DNA of 62,243 nucleotides from Actinomycetes bacterium (GTDB taxonomy: Bacteria; Actinomycetota; Actinomycetes; Streptosporangiales; Streptosporangiaceae), in NCBI GenBank assembly GCA_021793235.1, contig JAJYTD010000022.1:1-62243 (forward strand), written 5' to 3'. The translations under genes and the position numbers were made by a program. Every line of letters starts with the position of its first letter. The first letter of the stretch is position 1. This document shows, piece by piece, positions 15,340 to 23,395 of this stretch. The notes beneath the pieces were generated by a model, which ran no database searches, was not told where the DNA came from, and saw only the letters and a list, made by a program, of their open reading frames with translations.

Positions 15340-15914
15340 CTGAAGCCTCCTCCGTCGTCGGTCCGTACCGCCGTGCGGGCTCCCGGCGCAGCGCGGAACG
15401 ATCGCTCGGCATGGCGCCGCACATACCCCCCGACCGTATCAGGGGGGCCTTTGTGAAGGGTGGGATCCGCGCCCGTCGGCTTGTGTCCAGTGGCAAGGAG
15501 AGGGGCGGCGATCCCGCCGGGTACCACTGGATGGGGCGGGGCAGTACCCGCAGCTCTTGCCTCGGGCCCCAGACATGCAAGACCCGCGGATCCAGCTACC
15601 CGACAGGTCGAAACTAAACTTGGTAGGTTCTCGCCCTCCCATCGCAGGAGAAGTGGGAGGCGGCGCGGTTGGTGGCGCGGCGAGGCGGTATTCGCAGATT
15701 CCGGTGTACATCGCGGTTTCGAATGATGATCCGATGACTGTCGCCGACATCGCATTCCCTATCCCGGTGCCCGCGTATTGGGCGGATCAACGGTCGGGCG
15801 TTGCGATCGGTGTCGGCTTTGTCTGCGCAAGCGGGTACGGTCTGGAACCGGTCCGTGCGGGTTTCCCTGGACCGGCTCCCCTACTCGCCGCTCCGCGACG
15901 GAGGGACGATGCTG
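15340..15914. other. 575-bp region upstream of nuoA
   Basis: It holds the promoter side of the nuo operon and lies beyond the 3' end of the small membrane gene at 15915. Apart from the CsoR-like site, I see a loose GGGTAC...TACCC pair (15519-15524 and 15545-15549) that could be a further half-site pair. Several ORFs cross it, but none has a ribosome binding site or family resemblance. Confidence 0.45.
15423..15439. promoter_or_regulatory. CsoR-like operator upstream of the nuo operon
   Basis: The site reads ATACCCCCCGACCGTAT; on the other strand ATACGGTCGGGGGGTAT. Length (17 bp) and the ATAC...GTAT ends match the site at 146-162 and the Bacillus copZA operator. One half-site is full (ATACCCC), the other is weakened (CCGTAT instead of GGGTAT). 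It lies 84 bp before the nuoA start. Copper control of the abridged complex I is inferred. Confidence 0.45.
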
Positions 15915-16433
15915 TCAATTCGCACCGGCTGGAAGGCGGCCGCACTCACGTGGCCCCTGTTCGTCCTGGTGCTGGTGCTCTTTCCGGTCGTAGCCGTCCA
16001 CGGGATGGGCGGCGCTCTGACCCACGGGCACCCCGAATCCCTGTCGGAGTCGGGCGGCGCGTCGCCACCGGGTGCGCCGTGTGCCGTGTGGCCGCGGGTC
16101 GCGGTCGGGTGGCGGATACCGCAGTACGGCGGTGAACGGCAGCGCCGTGGCGAACAGCAGGAGCCACATCTTCGCGGCGGGTGTGCGCTGATCGGCCGTG
16201 GAGCCTGCCGTGTTGTCACCGGCGTGGTGCTCGCTCACGAAGTGCGACGAGACGGCCGCCGGGATGGCATCGGCCTCCGCCGTCTGCTGCCGGACCTCCG
16301 CGTGGGCAGAGGACGCCTCGCGCGGCAACTCCGTCGGACCGGCCGGATGCCCGGCCGAGCACAGCAGGTGCGCGACAGCGACGGACGCCAGCAGCACCAG
16401 CCACAGCGCTTGCCGGTCAACGATCGCCGTCAT
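15915..16433 (-). CDS. Small membrane protein of a local paralogous family (copy C)
   Basis: About 172 residues from ATG 16433. Helix 1 (LWLVLLASVAVAHLLCSAGHPAG) ends in a Cys-His arrangement. A polar stretch with EHHAGD follows, then ADQRTPAAKMWLLLFATALPFTAVLRYPPP. The last part aligns with FDQRTAAATGLFLLGLSAAVLVAALRPPP in the gene at 19982-20413, so the two are paralogs. The tail differs: it is long, basic and lacks the L-C-I-x-R-V ending, which may mark a frameshifted or run-on copy. It is divergent from the ZIP gene. Function unknown. Confidence 0.55.
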   Translation of the reverse strand: MTAIVDRQALWLVLLASVAVAHLLCSAGHPAGPTELPREASSAHAEVRQQTAEADAIPAAVSSHFVSEHHAGDNTAGSTADQRTPAAKMWLLLFATALPFTAVLRYPPPDRDPRPHGTRRTRWRRAARLRQGFGVPVGQSAAHPVDGYDRKEHQHQDEQGPRECGRLPAGAN

Positions 16434-16465
16434 CGCCCCACGCACGCCACGGGCACTACTAAAAA

Positions 16466-16479
16466 TGACTGTATGGTCA
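16466..16479. promoter_or_regulatory. Short inverted repeat in the divergent promoter of the ZIP gene
   Basis: TGAC-TGTATG-GTCA, in an unusually A-rich stretch (ACTAAAAATGACTG) between two divergent genes. It could be an operator for a metal sensor. No regulator can be named from it. Confidence 0.3.
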
Positions 16480-16709
16480 CGGTAAGGAGTGGAGAGTGAA
16501 AGGGTGACGTGTGCGACTGCCTGGCCACGCGTGCGGCCGCATTCCGGGGCAGCGCCGACGTCACGCTCGCCCGGTGCGAGCGCCGTCCCGCGGAAGGCCC
16601 TCGGCGCTGCGACGGCTGGGGTGTTGCATCCGCGGGCCCCGCTGGCGTGCGACCGCGGCCCCTCCAAGGGCTGCGGGTGATCGGGGCCGCAGACGGGCAG
16701 TGGGCGCGC

Positions 16710-17438
16710 ATGGCTGACCTGCTGCTTGTGCTAATGCTAGCGCTGGTGCCCGCGGCGGCCAACATGCTGGGTGGGCTGCTGGCCGAAGCGGTGTCGCTGT
16801 CGGCGCGCATCTTCAGCGCGGCGCTGCATCTGGCCGGCGGCATCGTCATCGCGGTGGTCGGCGTGGAGCTGATGCCCCGTGCCCTTCAGGCCGACCCGGC
16901 CTGGCTTCCCATGGTCACCTTCGCCGTGGGCGGCGGCCTGTTCCTCGGCATGGACGCCCTGTCGGGGTTTGTGCGGGTCCGCGCCTCCAGCGATGCCGAC
17001 AAGGGGTCCGTGGGTATCTATCTCGGTGTCGTGCTGGACCTGTTCAGCGACGGCGTCATGATCGGCACCGGCAGCGTCATCAACCCCGGCTTGGGACTGC
17101 TGCTGGCCTTGGGCCAGGCGCCCGCCGACCTGCCGGAGGGCTTCGCCGCCCAGGCGGCGTTCCGCCGCGCTGGGGTCCGGTTGCGGTGGCGGGTGCCGGC
17201 CGGGCTCGGCTTCGTGGTGCCGATTCTGCTCGGCGCGGCACTGGGCTATCTCGCCCTGCGCGACGCCCCCGACGCGGTGACGCTGTCGGTGCTGGCCTTC
17301 ACCGGCGGCGCGCTGCTCAGCGTGGTGGTCGAGGAGATGATCCCCGAAGCTCACGAGGCCAAGCGGAGCCGCTTGGACAGCTTCTACCTCACCCTGGGTT
17401 TCGTGGTCTTCGCCGCCGCGGCCACCTACCTCGGATGA
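16710..17438 (+). CDS. ZIP family divalent metal transporter
   Basis: 242 residues from ATG 16710; GTG 16677 with AAGGG upstream is an equal alternative. About eight helices. ZIP hallmarks: an early helix LHLAGGIVIAVVGVELMP, helix 4 VVLDLFSDGVMIGTG and helix 5 APADLPEGFAAQAAF, where many ZIPs have HNxxEG and H/DxPEG metal-site motifs. The DxPEG form belongs to the actinobacterial ZIP branch. A late acidic pair, VVEEMIPEAHEA, is typical of the final helices. It probably moves Zn, Fe or Mn; direction and metal cannot be read. It ends 3 bp from the convergent ctaG-like gene. Confidence 0.8.
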   Translation: MADLLLVLMLALVPAAANMLGGLLAEAVSLSARIFSAALHLAGGIVIAVVGVELMPRALQADPAWLPMVTFAVGGGLFLGMDALSGFVRVRASSDADKGSVGIYLGVVLDLFSDGVMIGTGSVINPGLGLLLALGQAPADLPEGFAAQAAFRRAGVRLRWRVPAGLGFVVPILLGAALGYLALRDAPDAVTLSVLAFTGGALLSVVVEEMIPEAHEAKRSRLDSFYLTLGFVVFAAAATYLG

Positions 17439-17441
17439 GCA

Positions 17442-18266
17442 TCAACTGTTGCCGGCGGAGGGGCCGTGGGCGCGCGACCGGGCGGCCTCGTGGTCGGCCA
17501 GCCGCTGCAGATAGGCGTTGAGTTCGGCGTCGCCGTCGCGCTCGGCCTGCCGGTCGCTGCGGCGGGTGAGCCGGTCGTCGGAACGTATCCACAGAATCGC
17601 CAGCGCGAGCATCACCACGAGTGTGGGGGCGTCACCGAAGACCCACGTCAGGCCGCCCGCCCACAGATGGTCGCCCATGACGTCGATGTTCCACGACGGC
17701 GGCGGTGTGGCGAAGAAGTGCACGATCGGGGCCGGAGACATCATCACCGCGATCGCGAAGAACGCGTGGAAGGGCAGGCTCGACAGCATCAGCATGATGC
17801 GGAAGATGTAGCTCTTCGTTCCGGGCCAGGGATCGATCATCAGCACCGGTCCGAAGAAGATGATCCCTGTGACGATGAAGTGCAGCAGCAACACCAGGGC
17901 GCGCCGCGGTGCCGCGCGCCGCCCCTTCCCGGCGGGAAGCGTCCGCAGCAGCATGGTCACCGGAGCGCCCATGAGCAGGAACACCGGCGCGAGCATGGTC
18001 AGGATCATGTGCTGGAACATGTGGACGCTGAAGACCGCCATGCCGTAGCCCTCGATGCCGGTGGCCGTCACCCACAGGATCAGGCCCACGCCCACGATCC
18101 AGCTCACGGTGCGGCCGATCGGCCAGCGGATGCCGCGTTGGCGCAGGCGGATCAGGCCGACGGCGTAGAAGGCGGCGAGCAGGGCGCACAGAAGGGGAAA
18201 AAGCGCATAGCGCTGGGGATGCCAGGCCAGCACATTCGCCAGGGTGGGGGTTCGCTCGGCATCCAC
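17442..18266 (-). CDS. ctaG: CtaG-like cytochrome c oxidase assembly / copper-handling membrane protein
   Basis: 274 residues with seven predicted helices. caa3-type CtaG marks: the His-rich helix FSVHMFQHMILTMLAPVFLLMGAPVTMLL, then SSLPFHAFFAIAVMMSPAPI and MGDHLWAGGLTWVFGDAPTL. In many actinobacteria this domain is fused to a CopD domain; here it stands alone. CtaG is needed to supply copper to cytochrome oxidase in Bacillus; in this island a copper-transfer role fits. The charged C-terminal tail is cytoplasmic. Confidence 0.85.
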   Translation of the reverse strand: MDAERTPTLANVLAWHPQRYALFPLLCALLAAFYAVGLIRLRQRGIRWPIGRTVSWIVGVGLILWVTATGIEGYGMAVFSVHMFQHMILTMLAPVFLLMGAPVTMLLRTLPAGKGRRAAPRRALVLLLHFIVTGIIFFGPVLMIDPWPGTKSYIFRIMLMLSSLPFHAFFAIAVMMSPAPIVHFFATPPPSWNIDVMGDHLWAGGLTWVFGDAPTLVVMLALAILWIRSDDRLTRRSDRQAERDGDAELNAYLQRLADHEAARSRAHGPSAGNS

Positions 18267-18485
18267 ATGGGACCCGACATCCCGTGGTCATCGAAGTTCA
18301 TCCGGTTGTTCACAGCTTCTCCAGAACCGCAGAGGGTGCGGATGGGACCGAGGGCGCACGCGTTTCAGTCGCGCCGCCGATCGGCTCTGAGGATCATGTA
18401 CGAGGTTTCCTCCCGGCCCCGGCGATCGGCCGCAGCGTGGTCGCGGGAGCGGTTGGGCAGGGAGGGCGGTCGGCGGGCGCAGCGC

Positions 18486-19130
18486 CTACAGCAGCGTCGA
18501 CCAGTAGGTTTCGAACGCCTGGGCGATGGCCGCGACGATCGCCAGGCCCCACAGGGTGAGGGCCACGGTGTGGTTGCGGGCGAGGACGTCGAGGGGCCGG
18601 TGCACAGCGGCCGGCGGCCGGAGATGGCCGGCGCGCAGATTGTGCAGGGTGACGTACCAGAAAACGGGGATCGTCACCGCCCACACCGCCATGCAGTACG
18701 GGCACAGCGCGCTGATCCGATACAGGCTCTGAAAGATCAGCCAGTGCACGAAGACGACCCCGAAAACGGTCCCCGCCTGCAGCCCCAGCCAGAACCACCG
18801 ATCGAAGCGCGCCCCCGCCACCAGCGCCGCGCCGACGGTGGTCACCACGGCGAAGCCGGCGATCCCGATCAGCGGGTTGGGTACACCGAAGGCCGACGCC
18901 TGCGCGGTGTCCATCACGGTGCCACAGGAAAGCACGGGATTGAGGCTGCAGGAGGGCACGTGGCCGGGGTCCTGCAGCACGCGGACCTTCTCGACCAGAA
19001 GAGCGGCGGATGCGGCGAGCCCCACGGCGCCGCCGACGGCCAGCAGCCAGGGCAGAGCGCGGCTGACGATGCTGACGCCGCTGCCGGGGGTAGCGGCGGG
19101 CGCCTCCCGGGCCAAGGGGGCGGCGGTCAT
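18486..19130 (-). CDS. Vitamin K epoxide reductase (VKOR) family disulfide-generating enzyme
   Basis: 214 residues with five helices. Loop cysteines CSLNPVLSC (two Cys, seven apart after PS) and the active-site CPYC near residue 150 match bacterial VKOR, which passes electrons from a DsbA-like partner to quinone. A conserved NPLIGIAGF helix follows the first pair. Its start overlaps the stop of the upstream thioredoxin-fold gene by 4 bp, so the pair is translationally coupled. In mycobacteria VKOR plus DsbA make periplasmic disulfides. Confidence 0.93.
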   Translation of the reverse strand: MTAAPLAREAPAATPGSGVSIVSRALPWLLAVGGAVGLAASAALLVEKVRVLQDPGHVPSCSLNPVLSCGTVMDTAQASAFGVPNPLIGIAGFAVVTTVGAALVAGARFDRWFWLGLQAGTVFGVVFVHWLIFQSLYRISALCPYCMAVWAVTIPVFWYVTLHNLRAGHLRPPAAVHRPLDVLARNHTVALTLWGLAIVAAIAQAFETYWSTLL

Positions 19131-19822
19131 CCCTGCAGCTCCCTGTCGATCATCGACGACAGCGCCTCATAGCTCGGCATCTGCTGGGTCTGGCGGCCGT
19201 TGACGAAGATGGTCGGCGTGCCCCGAATCCCCAGCTGGACCCCGTCGGCGAAGTCGGCGCGCACCCGCTCCAGTGTGGCGGGGGCGTCCATGTCGGCGCG
19301 GAATCGCTCGACGTCGAGTCCGAGTTCCTCGGCGAAGCCGACGAACACCTCGGCCTTGGACTCCTTCGACTCGCCCCACTCGGCCTGGGTCTCATACATC
19401 TTGACGTACATCTCCTCCAGCGCGCCCTGCTGGGCCGCGGCCTCCACGGCGGTGGCCGCGGTCTTGGAGTTGGTGTGGCCGGGTAGCGGGAAGTAGCGGA
19501 TGACGAAGTCGATCCGCCCGTCGTACTCGGCGCGCAGCTTCTCCATGACGGGGAACTGGGCGCGGCAGGCCTCGCACTCGAAATCGAGGAACTCCACGAC
19601 CGTCACCTCCGCGCCGTCGGCGCGGGAGAGGTAGCGGCTGTTGTCGCGTACCAGCAGATCCTCCGGTGCGGGACCGGTCGGCGAGGAGGGCGCCGCGGAG
19701 GCCGCGGCGCTGGGAGGGGTCTTGGGGGCGGGCGTGCCGCTGCTGGAGCTGTAGGCGTAGATGCCGAGGGAGACCACGGCGCCGAGGATCAGGACAACGG
19801 TGATCGCGAGATTGCGGGTCAT
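19127..19822 (-). CDS. Membrane-anchored DsbA-type thiol oxidoreductase
   Basis: 231 residues: an N-terminal helix (about 5-25), a Pro/Ala/Ser-rich linker to about residue 50, then a thioredoxin-fold domain with active site FECEAC and the cis-Pro loop RGTPTIFVNG. The helical insert typical of DsbA is present (TATAVEAAAQQGALEEMY). It likely oxidises secreted cysteine proteins and is recycled by the VKOR gene that follows with a 4-bp overlap. Confidence 0.93.
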   Translation of the reverse strand: MTRNLAITVVLILGAVVSLGIYAYSSSSGTPAPKTPPSAAASAAPSSPTGPAPEDLLVRDNSRYLSRADGAEVTVVEFLDFECEACRAQFPVMEKLRAEYDGRIDFVIRYFPLPGHTNSKTAATAVEAAAQQGALEEMYVKMYETQAEWGESKESKAEVFVGFAEELGLDVERFRADMDAPATLERVRADFADGVQLGIRGTPTIFVNGRQTQQMPSYEALSSMIDRELQG

Positions 19823-19981
19823 TGCACATCCGAAAATGAGTGGTTCGGCCGAGCAGGGACTGCGGCGTCGCCGCGGCGCGGTGGCCGGCGAGCGGTCGGC
19901 ACGCCCACAGGCGATGGCCGGGGACGGGGACGTTGTGCGGGCCGGCGCTTCAGCGCCCGGGCCCGCGGCAGAAACGTCGGC

Positions 19982-20413
19982 CTAGACCCGTTGGATGCAC
20001 AGTGTGAGGAACAGGGGCGCTCGGCTGCGCACGGCGGTGGGCAGCCATCGGACGATTCCGAGCTGCGGCCGCGGCGGCGGACGGAGGGCGGCGACCAGGA
20101 CGGCCGCGCTGAGGCCCAGCAGAAAGAGCCCTGTGGCGGCTGCGGTGCGCTGGTCGAAGCCGGCATCGCCCGCGGTGGCGCAGTCGGAGCGGCCGTCCTC
20201 ATCCAGGCCGTGCAGAACCGCGGCGCCCACCGCCGGCTGCGCCGGTTGGGCCGACTGGACGGCTACTGCCCTCTGGTCTTCGTCGGCCGGGGTATCGGCC
20301 GCGGCGACGGCGCCGTGGCAGACCGAGCAGAGGAAGTGGCCCAGCACGACCAGCGACAGCAGGAGCACCCGCAGGGGGACCCGCTGTCGTCGTGCACTGC
20401 TCGCCTCGGCCAC
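19982..20413 (-). CDS. Small membrane protein of a local paralogous family (copy D)
   Basis: 143 residues from GTG 20413. Helix 1 LRVLLLSLVVLGHFLCSVCHGA ends in His, Cys, Cys and His at the membrane edge. A polar middle follows with one Cys, then a second helix in FDQRTAAATGLFLLGLSAAVLVA and the end PLFLTLCIQRV. This is the best-kept member of the family also found at 4817 and 15915. It lies upstream of the DsbA gene on the same strand, 159 bp away. The exposed cysteines make it a possible substrate or partner of the VKOR/DsbA pair, or a metal-binding anchor. No known function. Confidence 0.65.
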   Translation of the reverse strand: MAEASSARRQRVPLRVLLLSLVVLGHFLCSVCHGAVAAADTPADEDQRAVAVQSAQPAQPAVGAAVLHGLDEDGRSDCATAGDAGFDQRTAAATGLFLLGLSAAVLVAALRPPPRPQLGIVRWLPTAVRSRAPLFLTLCIQRV

Positions 20414-20707
20414 GGGGCGAACATTACCCAGGGGATCGCGTAACCGCTGCCCTCCCCCCGGGATTGGCTCTCGGCCGTGTTGTGCGGAAACGACCGCGGG
20501 ACTCGTCTCTGCCGCACTGAGATCCGCGGCGGTGCTTCTGCGCGGCGCGACCGGGTCGCGCGCTGCGGCGCCTGCTCCGCGGTCGGCACCGTACCGGTCA
20601 ATCGCTGCTCGGCCGGGGGGTGAGGATCGGGGCGGTTGCGAGCGCGAGGGCGGCGGCCGGAACGCCCGAGTGGGGGAGCGCGCCGACCGCGGCCGGTGGC
20701 GTCGGGA

Positions 20708-22669
20708 TCATGCCTGCGCCCCCGCACGTTCGCGCGGCGAGGTGGCGGGACTGCCGGCGGTCAGGGCCAGGCGGCGGGCGCGGCCGGCGCGCACGCCGTT
20801 GGCGATGACGACGACCTCGGCGATCTCATGCACCAGCACGACGGCGGCCAGACCCAGGACGCCGAACAGCGCCGCCGGCATCAGGCCGACGATGATGGCC
20901 AGGGACAGACCGACGCTCTGCCACATGATCGCCCGGGATCGGCGGGCGTGGGCCAGCGCCTGGGGCAGGTGGCGCAGGTCCTCGCCCATCAGCGCCACAT
21001 CGGCGGTTTCGATCGCCACGTCGGTGCCCATGGCGCCCATGGCGATCCCCAGATCGGCACTGGCCAGGGCGGGCGCGTCGTTGACGCCGTCGCCGACCAT
21101 GGCCGTGGGCGCCTTCTGCCGCAGTTCGCCGACGATGCGGGCCTTGTCCTCCGGGCGCAGTTGGGCGTGCACCACCTCGATGCCGGCCTCGCGGGCCAGC
21201 GCGGCGGCGGTGGCGTGGTTGTCGCCGGTGAGCATCGCCACCTCGTAGCCGTCGCGCCGCAGCTCGGCAACGACCTCGCGGGCCTCGGGGCGCAGTTCGT
21301 CGCGCACCGCGATCGCGCCGATCAGGGCACCGTCGTCTTCGGCGAGGACCGCGGTCGCTCCGCCGGCTTGCATCCGCTGGACCGTCTCGGCGAGTGGGCC
21401 GGCGTCGATCCAGCCGGGCCGGCCCAGGCGCACCGTGCGTCCGTTCAGGTCTCCGGTGAGCCCGGCGCCGGTGACGGCGTCGACGTCGGTGGCGTGCTCG
21501 GTCACGTCGGCTTCGGCGAGGACGGCGCGGGCGAGCGGGTGCTCGCTGCGTTCCTCCAGCGCCGCCGCCACCGCCAGCACCTGCTCGCGTGTCGCGTCGC
21601 CGGCGGTGGCCACCTCGATGACGGCCGGCCGGTTGCGGGTGAGGGTGCCGGTCTTGTCCAACGCCACGGTCCGCACCCGGCCGAGGGTCTCCACGGCGGC
21701 GCCGCCCTTGATGAGCACGCCGAACTTCGATGCGGCGCCGACCGCGGCCACGACGGTGACCGGCACCGAGATCGCCAGCGCGCACGGTGAGGCGGCGACC
21801 AGCACGACCAGGGCGCGCTCGATCCAGGTCAGCGGGTCGCCCAGCAGGGAGCCGATGGCGGCGATGAGCACGGCCGCGATCATCACTCCGGGTACCAGCG
21901 GCTTGGCGATCCTGTCGGCCAGGCGCTGGTCGGCCCCCTTGCGGGCCTGCTCGGCCTCGACGATCTTGACGATGCGGGCCAGCGAGTTGTCGGCCGCGGT
22001 GGTGGTGACGGCGATTTCCAGCACGCCGGTGCCGTTGATGGATCCGGCGAAGACCTCGTCACCCGGCCCGGCTTCGACAGGCACCGACTCGCCGGTGATG
22101 GCCGAGGTGTCCAATGCGGTTCGGCCGGAGGTGATCTCGCCGTCGGTGGCGATGCGCTCGCCCGGCCTGACGACCATGGTGTCGCCGATGCGCAGCTCCT
22201 CGGGGGCGACGCTGTGCTCGGTGCCGTCGCGGATCACCTTCGCCTGGGCGGGTACCAGGTCCAGCAGCGCGCGCAGGCCCCGGCGGGTGCGCGCGACCGA
22301 GTACTCTTCCAGCCCTTCGCTGATGGAGTACAGGAAGGCCAGCATCGCCGCCTCGCCGACCTCGCCGAGCAGTACCGCGCCGATCGCGGCGACGGTCATC
22401 AGCGTGCCGACGCCGATCCCGCCCTTGGCGAGGCTGCGGAGCGTGCCGGGAACGAACGCCCAGGCCCCCACCGCCAGGGCCGCGGCCTTGAGCACCAGCA
22501 CGACTGCTTCGGGGGCGCCGGCCCAGCCGCTGCCGTAGCCCGCGGCCAGCAGCACGCCGGCGACGGCCGCGAAGCGGATCTCGCTCACCTGCCACAGCGT
22601 CTCCGGCTCGTGCTCCTCCGCCTCCTCCTCCGCGCGGATTTCGTCGTCACCGCAGCATGCGTCACTCAT
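20708..22669 (-). CDS. P1B-type heavy-metal-transporting ATPase (SPC class)
   Basis: 653 residues from ATG 22669, overlapping the regulator stop by 4 bp. The N-terminus MSDACCGDDE has a Cys pair that could bind soft metals; there is no HMA domain. Motifs: TGES, SPC in helix 6 (AASPCALAISVP), DKTGT phosphorylation site, SEHPLA, TGDN, GDGVNDAP. Near the end, LVHEIAEVVVIANG occupies the place of HEGST in P1B-4 pumps. SPC plus a His-Glu pair points to the P1B-4 group (Co, Zn, Cd or Ni), not a copper pump, which has CPC. Control by the adjacent CmtR-like sensor suggests Cd/Pb or Zn export. Confidence 0.9.
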   Translation of the reverse strand: MSDACCGDDEIRAEEEAEEHEPETLWQVSEIRFAAVAGVLLAAGYGSGWAGAPEAVVLVLKAAALAVGAWAFVPGTLRSLAKGGIGVGTLMTVAAIGAVLLGEVGEAAMLAFLYSISEGLEEYSVARTRRGLRALLDLVPAQAKVIRDGTEHSVAPEELRIGDTMVVRPGERIATDGEITSGRTALDTSAITGESVPVEAGPGDEVFAGSINGTGVLEIAVTTTAADNSLARIVKIVEAEQARKGADQRLADRIAKPLVPGVMIAAVLIAAIGSLLGDPLTWIERALVVLVAASPCALAISVPVTVVAAVGAASKFGVLIKGGAAVETLGRVRTVALDKTGTLTRNRPAVIEVATAGDATREQVLAVAAALEERSEHPLARAVLAEADVTEHATDVDAVTGAGLTGDLNGRTVRLGRPGWIDAGPLAETVQRMQAGGATAVLAEDDGALIGAIAVRDELRPEAREVVAELRRDGYEVAMLTGDNHATAAALAREAGIEVVHAQLRPEDKARIVGELRQKAPTAMVGDGVNDAPALASADLGIAMGAMGTDVAIETADVALMGEDLRHLPQALAHARRSRAIMWQSVGLSLAIIVGLMPAALFGVLGLAAVVLVHEIAEVVVIANGVRAGRARRLALTAGSPATSPRERAGAQA

Positions 22670-23046
22670 CGCGTCTCCATGGTCGTCCTGGCCGGGCTGC
22701 CGGCGCCGTAGTTGGGGCACAGGGCGACCGCGCTGCCGGTGGCGGCCAGCAGGACCTCGGCCGAAGCCAGCAGGTCCAGCAGCTCGGGACGGGACAGGGC
22801 GTAGAACACCTGCCGCCCTTGCGGGCGGCCCTCGACCAGGCCGCAGTCGCGCAGGCAGGCCACGTGGTTGGACACCGTGGACTGGGCCAGTCCCAACTGC
22901 TCCACCAGGTCGGCCACCCGCGCCTCGCCCTGGGCCAGGCGGCGCACGATCGCCAGCCGGGTGGCGTCGGAGAGGCTGTGGAAGAGGGCTTCGGCCGCCC
23001 CCAGGTCCGTGCCCGTTGTCGCCGGGCAGTCGCTATTAATCGTCAT
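22666..23046 (-). CDS. cmtR: CmtR-like ArsR/SmtB family Cd(II)/Pb(II)-sensing repressor
   Basis: 126 residues from ATG 23046. Winged-helix plan: LFHSLSDATRLAIVRRLAQGEARVADLVEQLGLAQSTVSNHVACLRDCGLVEGRPQGRQVFYALS. The recognition helix carries C64 and C68 (CLRDC) and the tail carries C110 (VALCPN). This matches the three Cys ligands of Mycobacterium tuberculosis CmtR (C57, C61, C102), where the same SNHxxCLRxCGLV block occurs. It should repress the operon with the downstream ATPase until Cd/Pb binds. The inverted repeat over its start codon is the likely operator. Confidence 0.9.
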   Translation of the reverse strand: MTINSDCPATTGTDLGAAEALFHSLSDATRLAIVRRLAQGEARVADLVEQLGLAQSTVSNHVACLRDCGLVEGRPQGRQVFYALSRPELLDLLASAEVLLAATGSAVALCPNYGAGSPARTTMETR

Positions 23047-23054
23047 AACACGAT
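23039..23054. promoter_or_regulatory. Candidate CmtR operator over the repressor start
   Basis: ATCGT-N6-ACGAT, a perfect 5-6-5 inverted repeat in an AT-rich patch, overlapping the start codon of the repressor gene (23044-23046). ArsR-family proteins bind such sites. Autoregulation is inferred. Confidence 0.45.
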
Positions 23055-23395
23055 CATATCCAATTTCGGCGATGAATGAAGGTGGGGGCCGATCATGGAC
23101 ACGGCCGAGTCGGTCCATGACCGACGCACCTCCCGGGCGCCGGCTGCAGCACTGCGAGGAGCATCCGCTGATGAGCCTCCGGTGTGGACCCGGAGCGGAC
23201 GGCGCCCTCCGGGTCTCGGCGATCCGCGTGGGCTGGTCGAAGTGCTCGAATCCGAACCTTGTGGCGGACCGGGCGAGAGAACCGGGCGGGCCGCGAAACT
23301 CACCTTGGAGTGCCGCCCCTGTGAATCGAGAGTTCGCCGGAGCATGATAATAAGTTCGGCGAGCCAAACATTCGTCGGCGGTGTGGAGGTGAGGC
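23047..23395. other. Divergent region between cmtR and the broken Nramp gene
   Basis: It contains an 8-bp perfect inverted repeat TCATGGAC / GTCCATGA (23093-23100 and 23113-23120) with a 12-nt loop, and the GTTCGGC/GCCAAAC site near the Nramp start. No ORF here is convincing. Confidence 0.45.
23354..23369. promoter_or_regulatory. Candidate DtxR/MntR-type operator
   Basis: GTTCGGCGAGCCAAAC: the arms GTTCGGC and GCCAAAC pair at 6 of 7 positions around a 2-nt centre. It lies 27 bp before the Nramp start. The GGC-N2-GCC core with flanking A/T resembles DtxR-family sites. Manganese or iron control is inferred from the downstream gene. Confidence 0.4.

Noticed and set aside
20708-22669. Copper exporter replacing copA
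   Set aside because: The pump has SPC, not CPC, and no HMA domain, and it is paired with a CmtR-type sensor.
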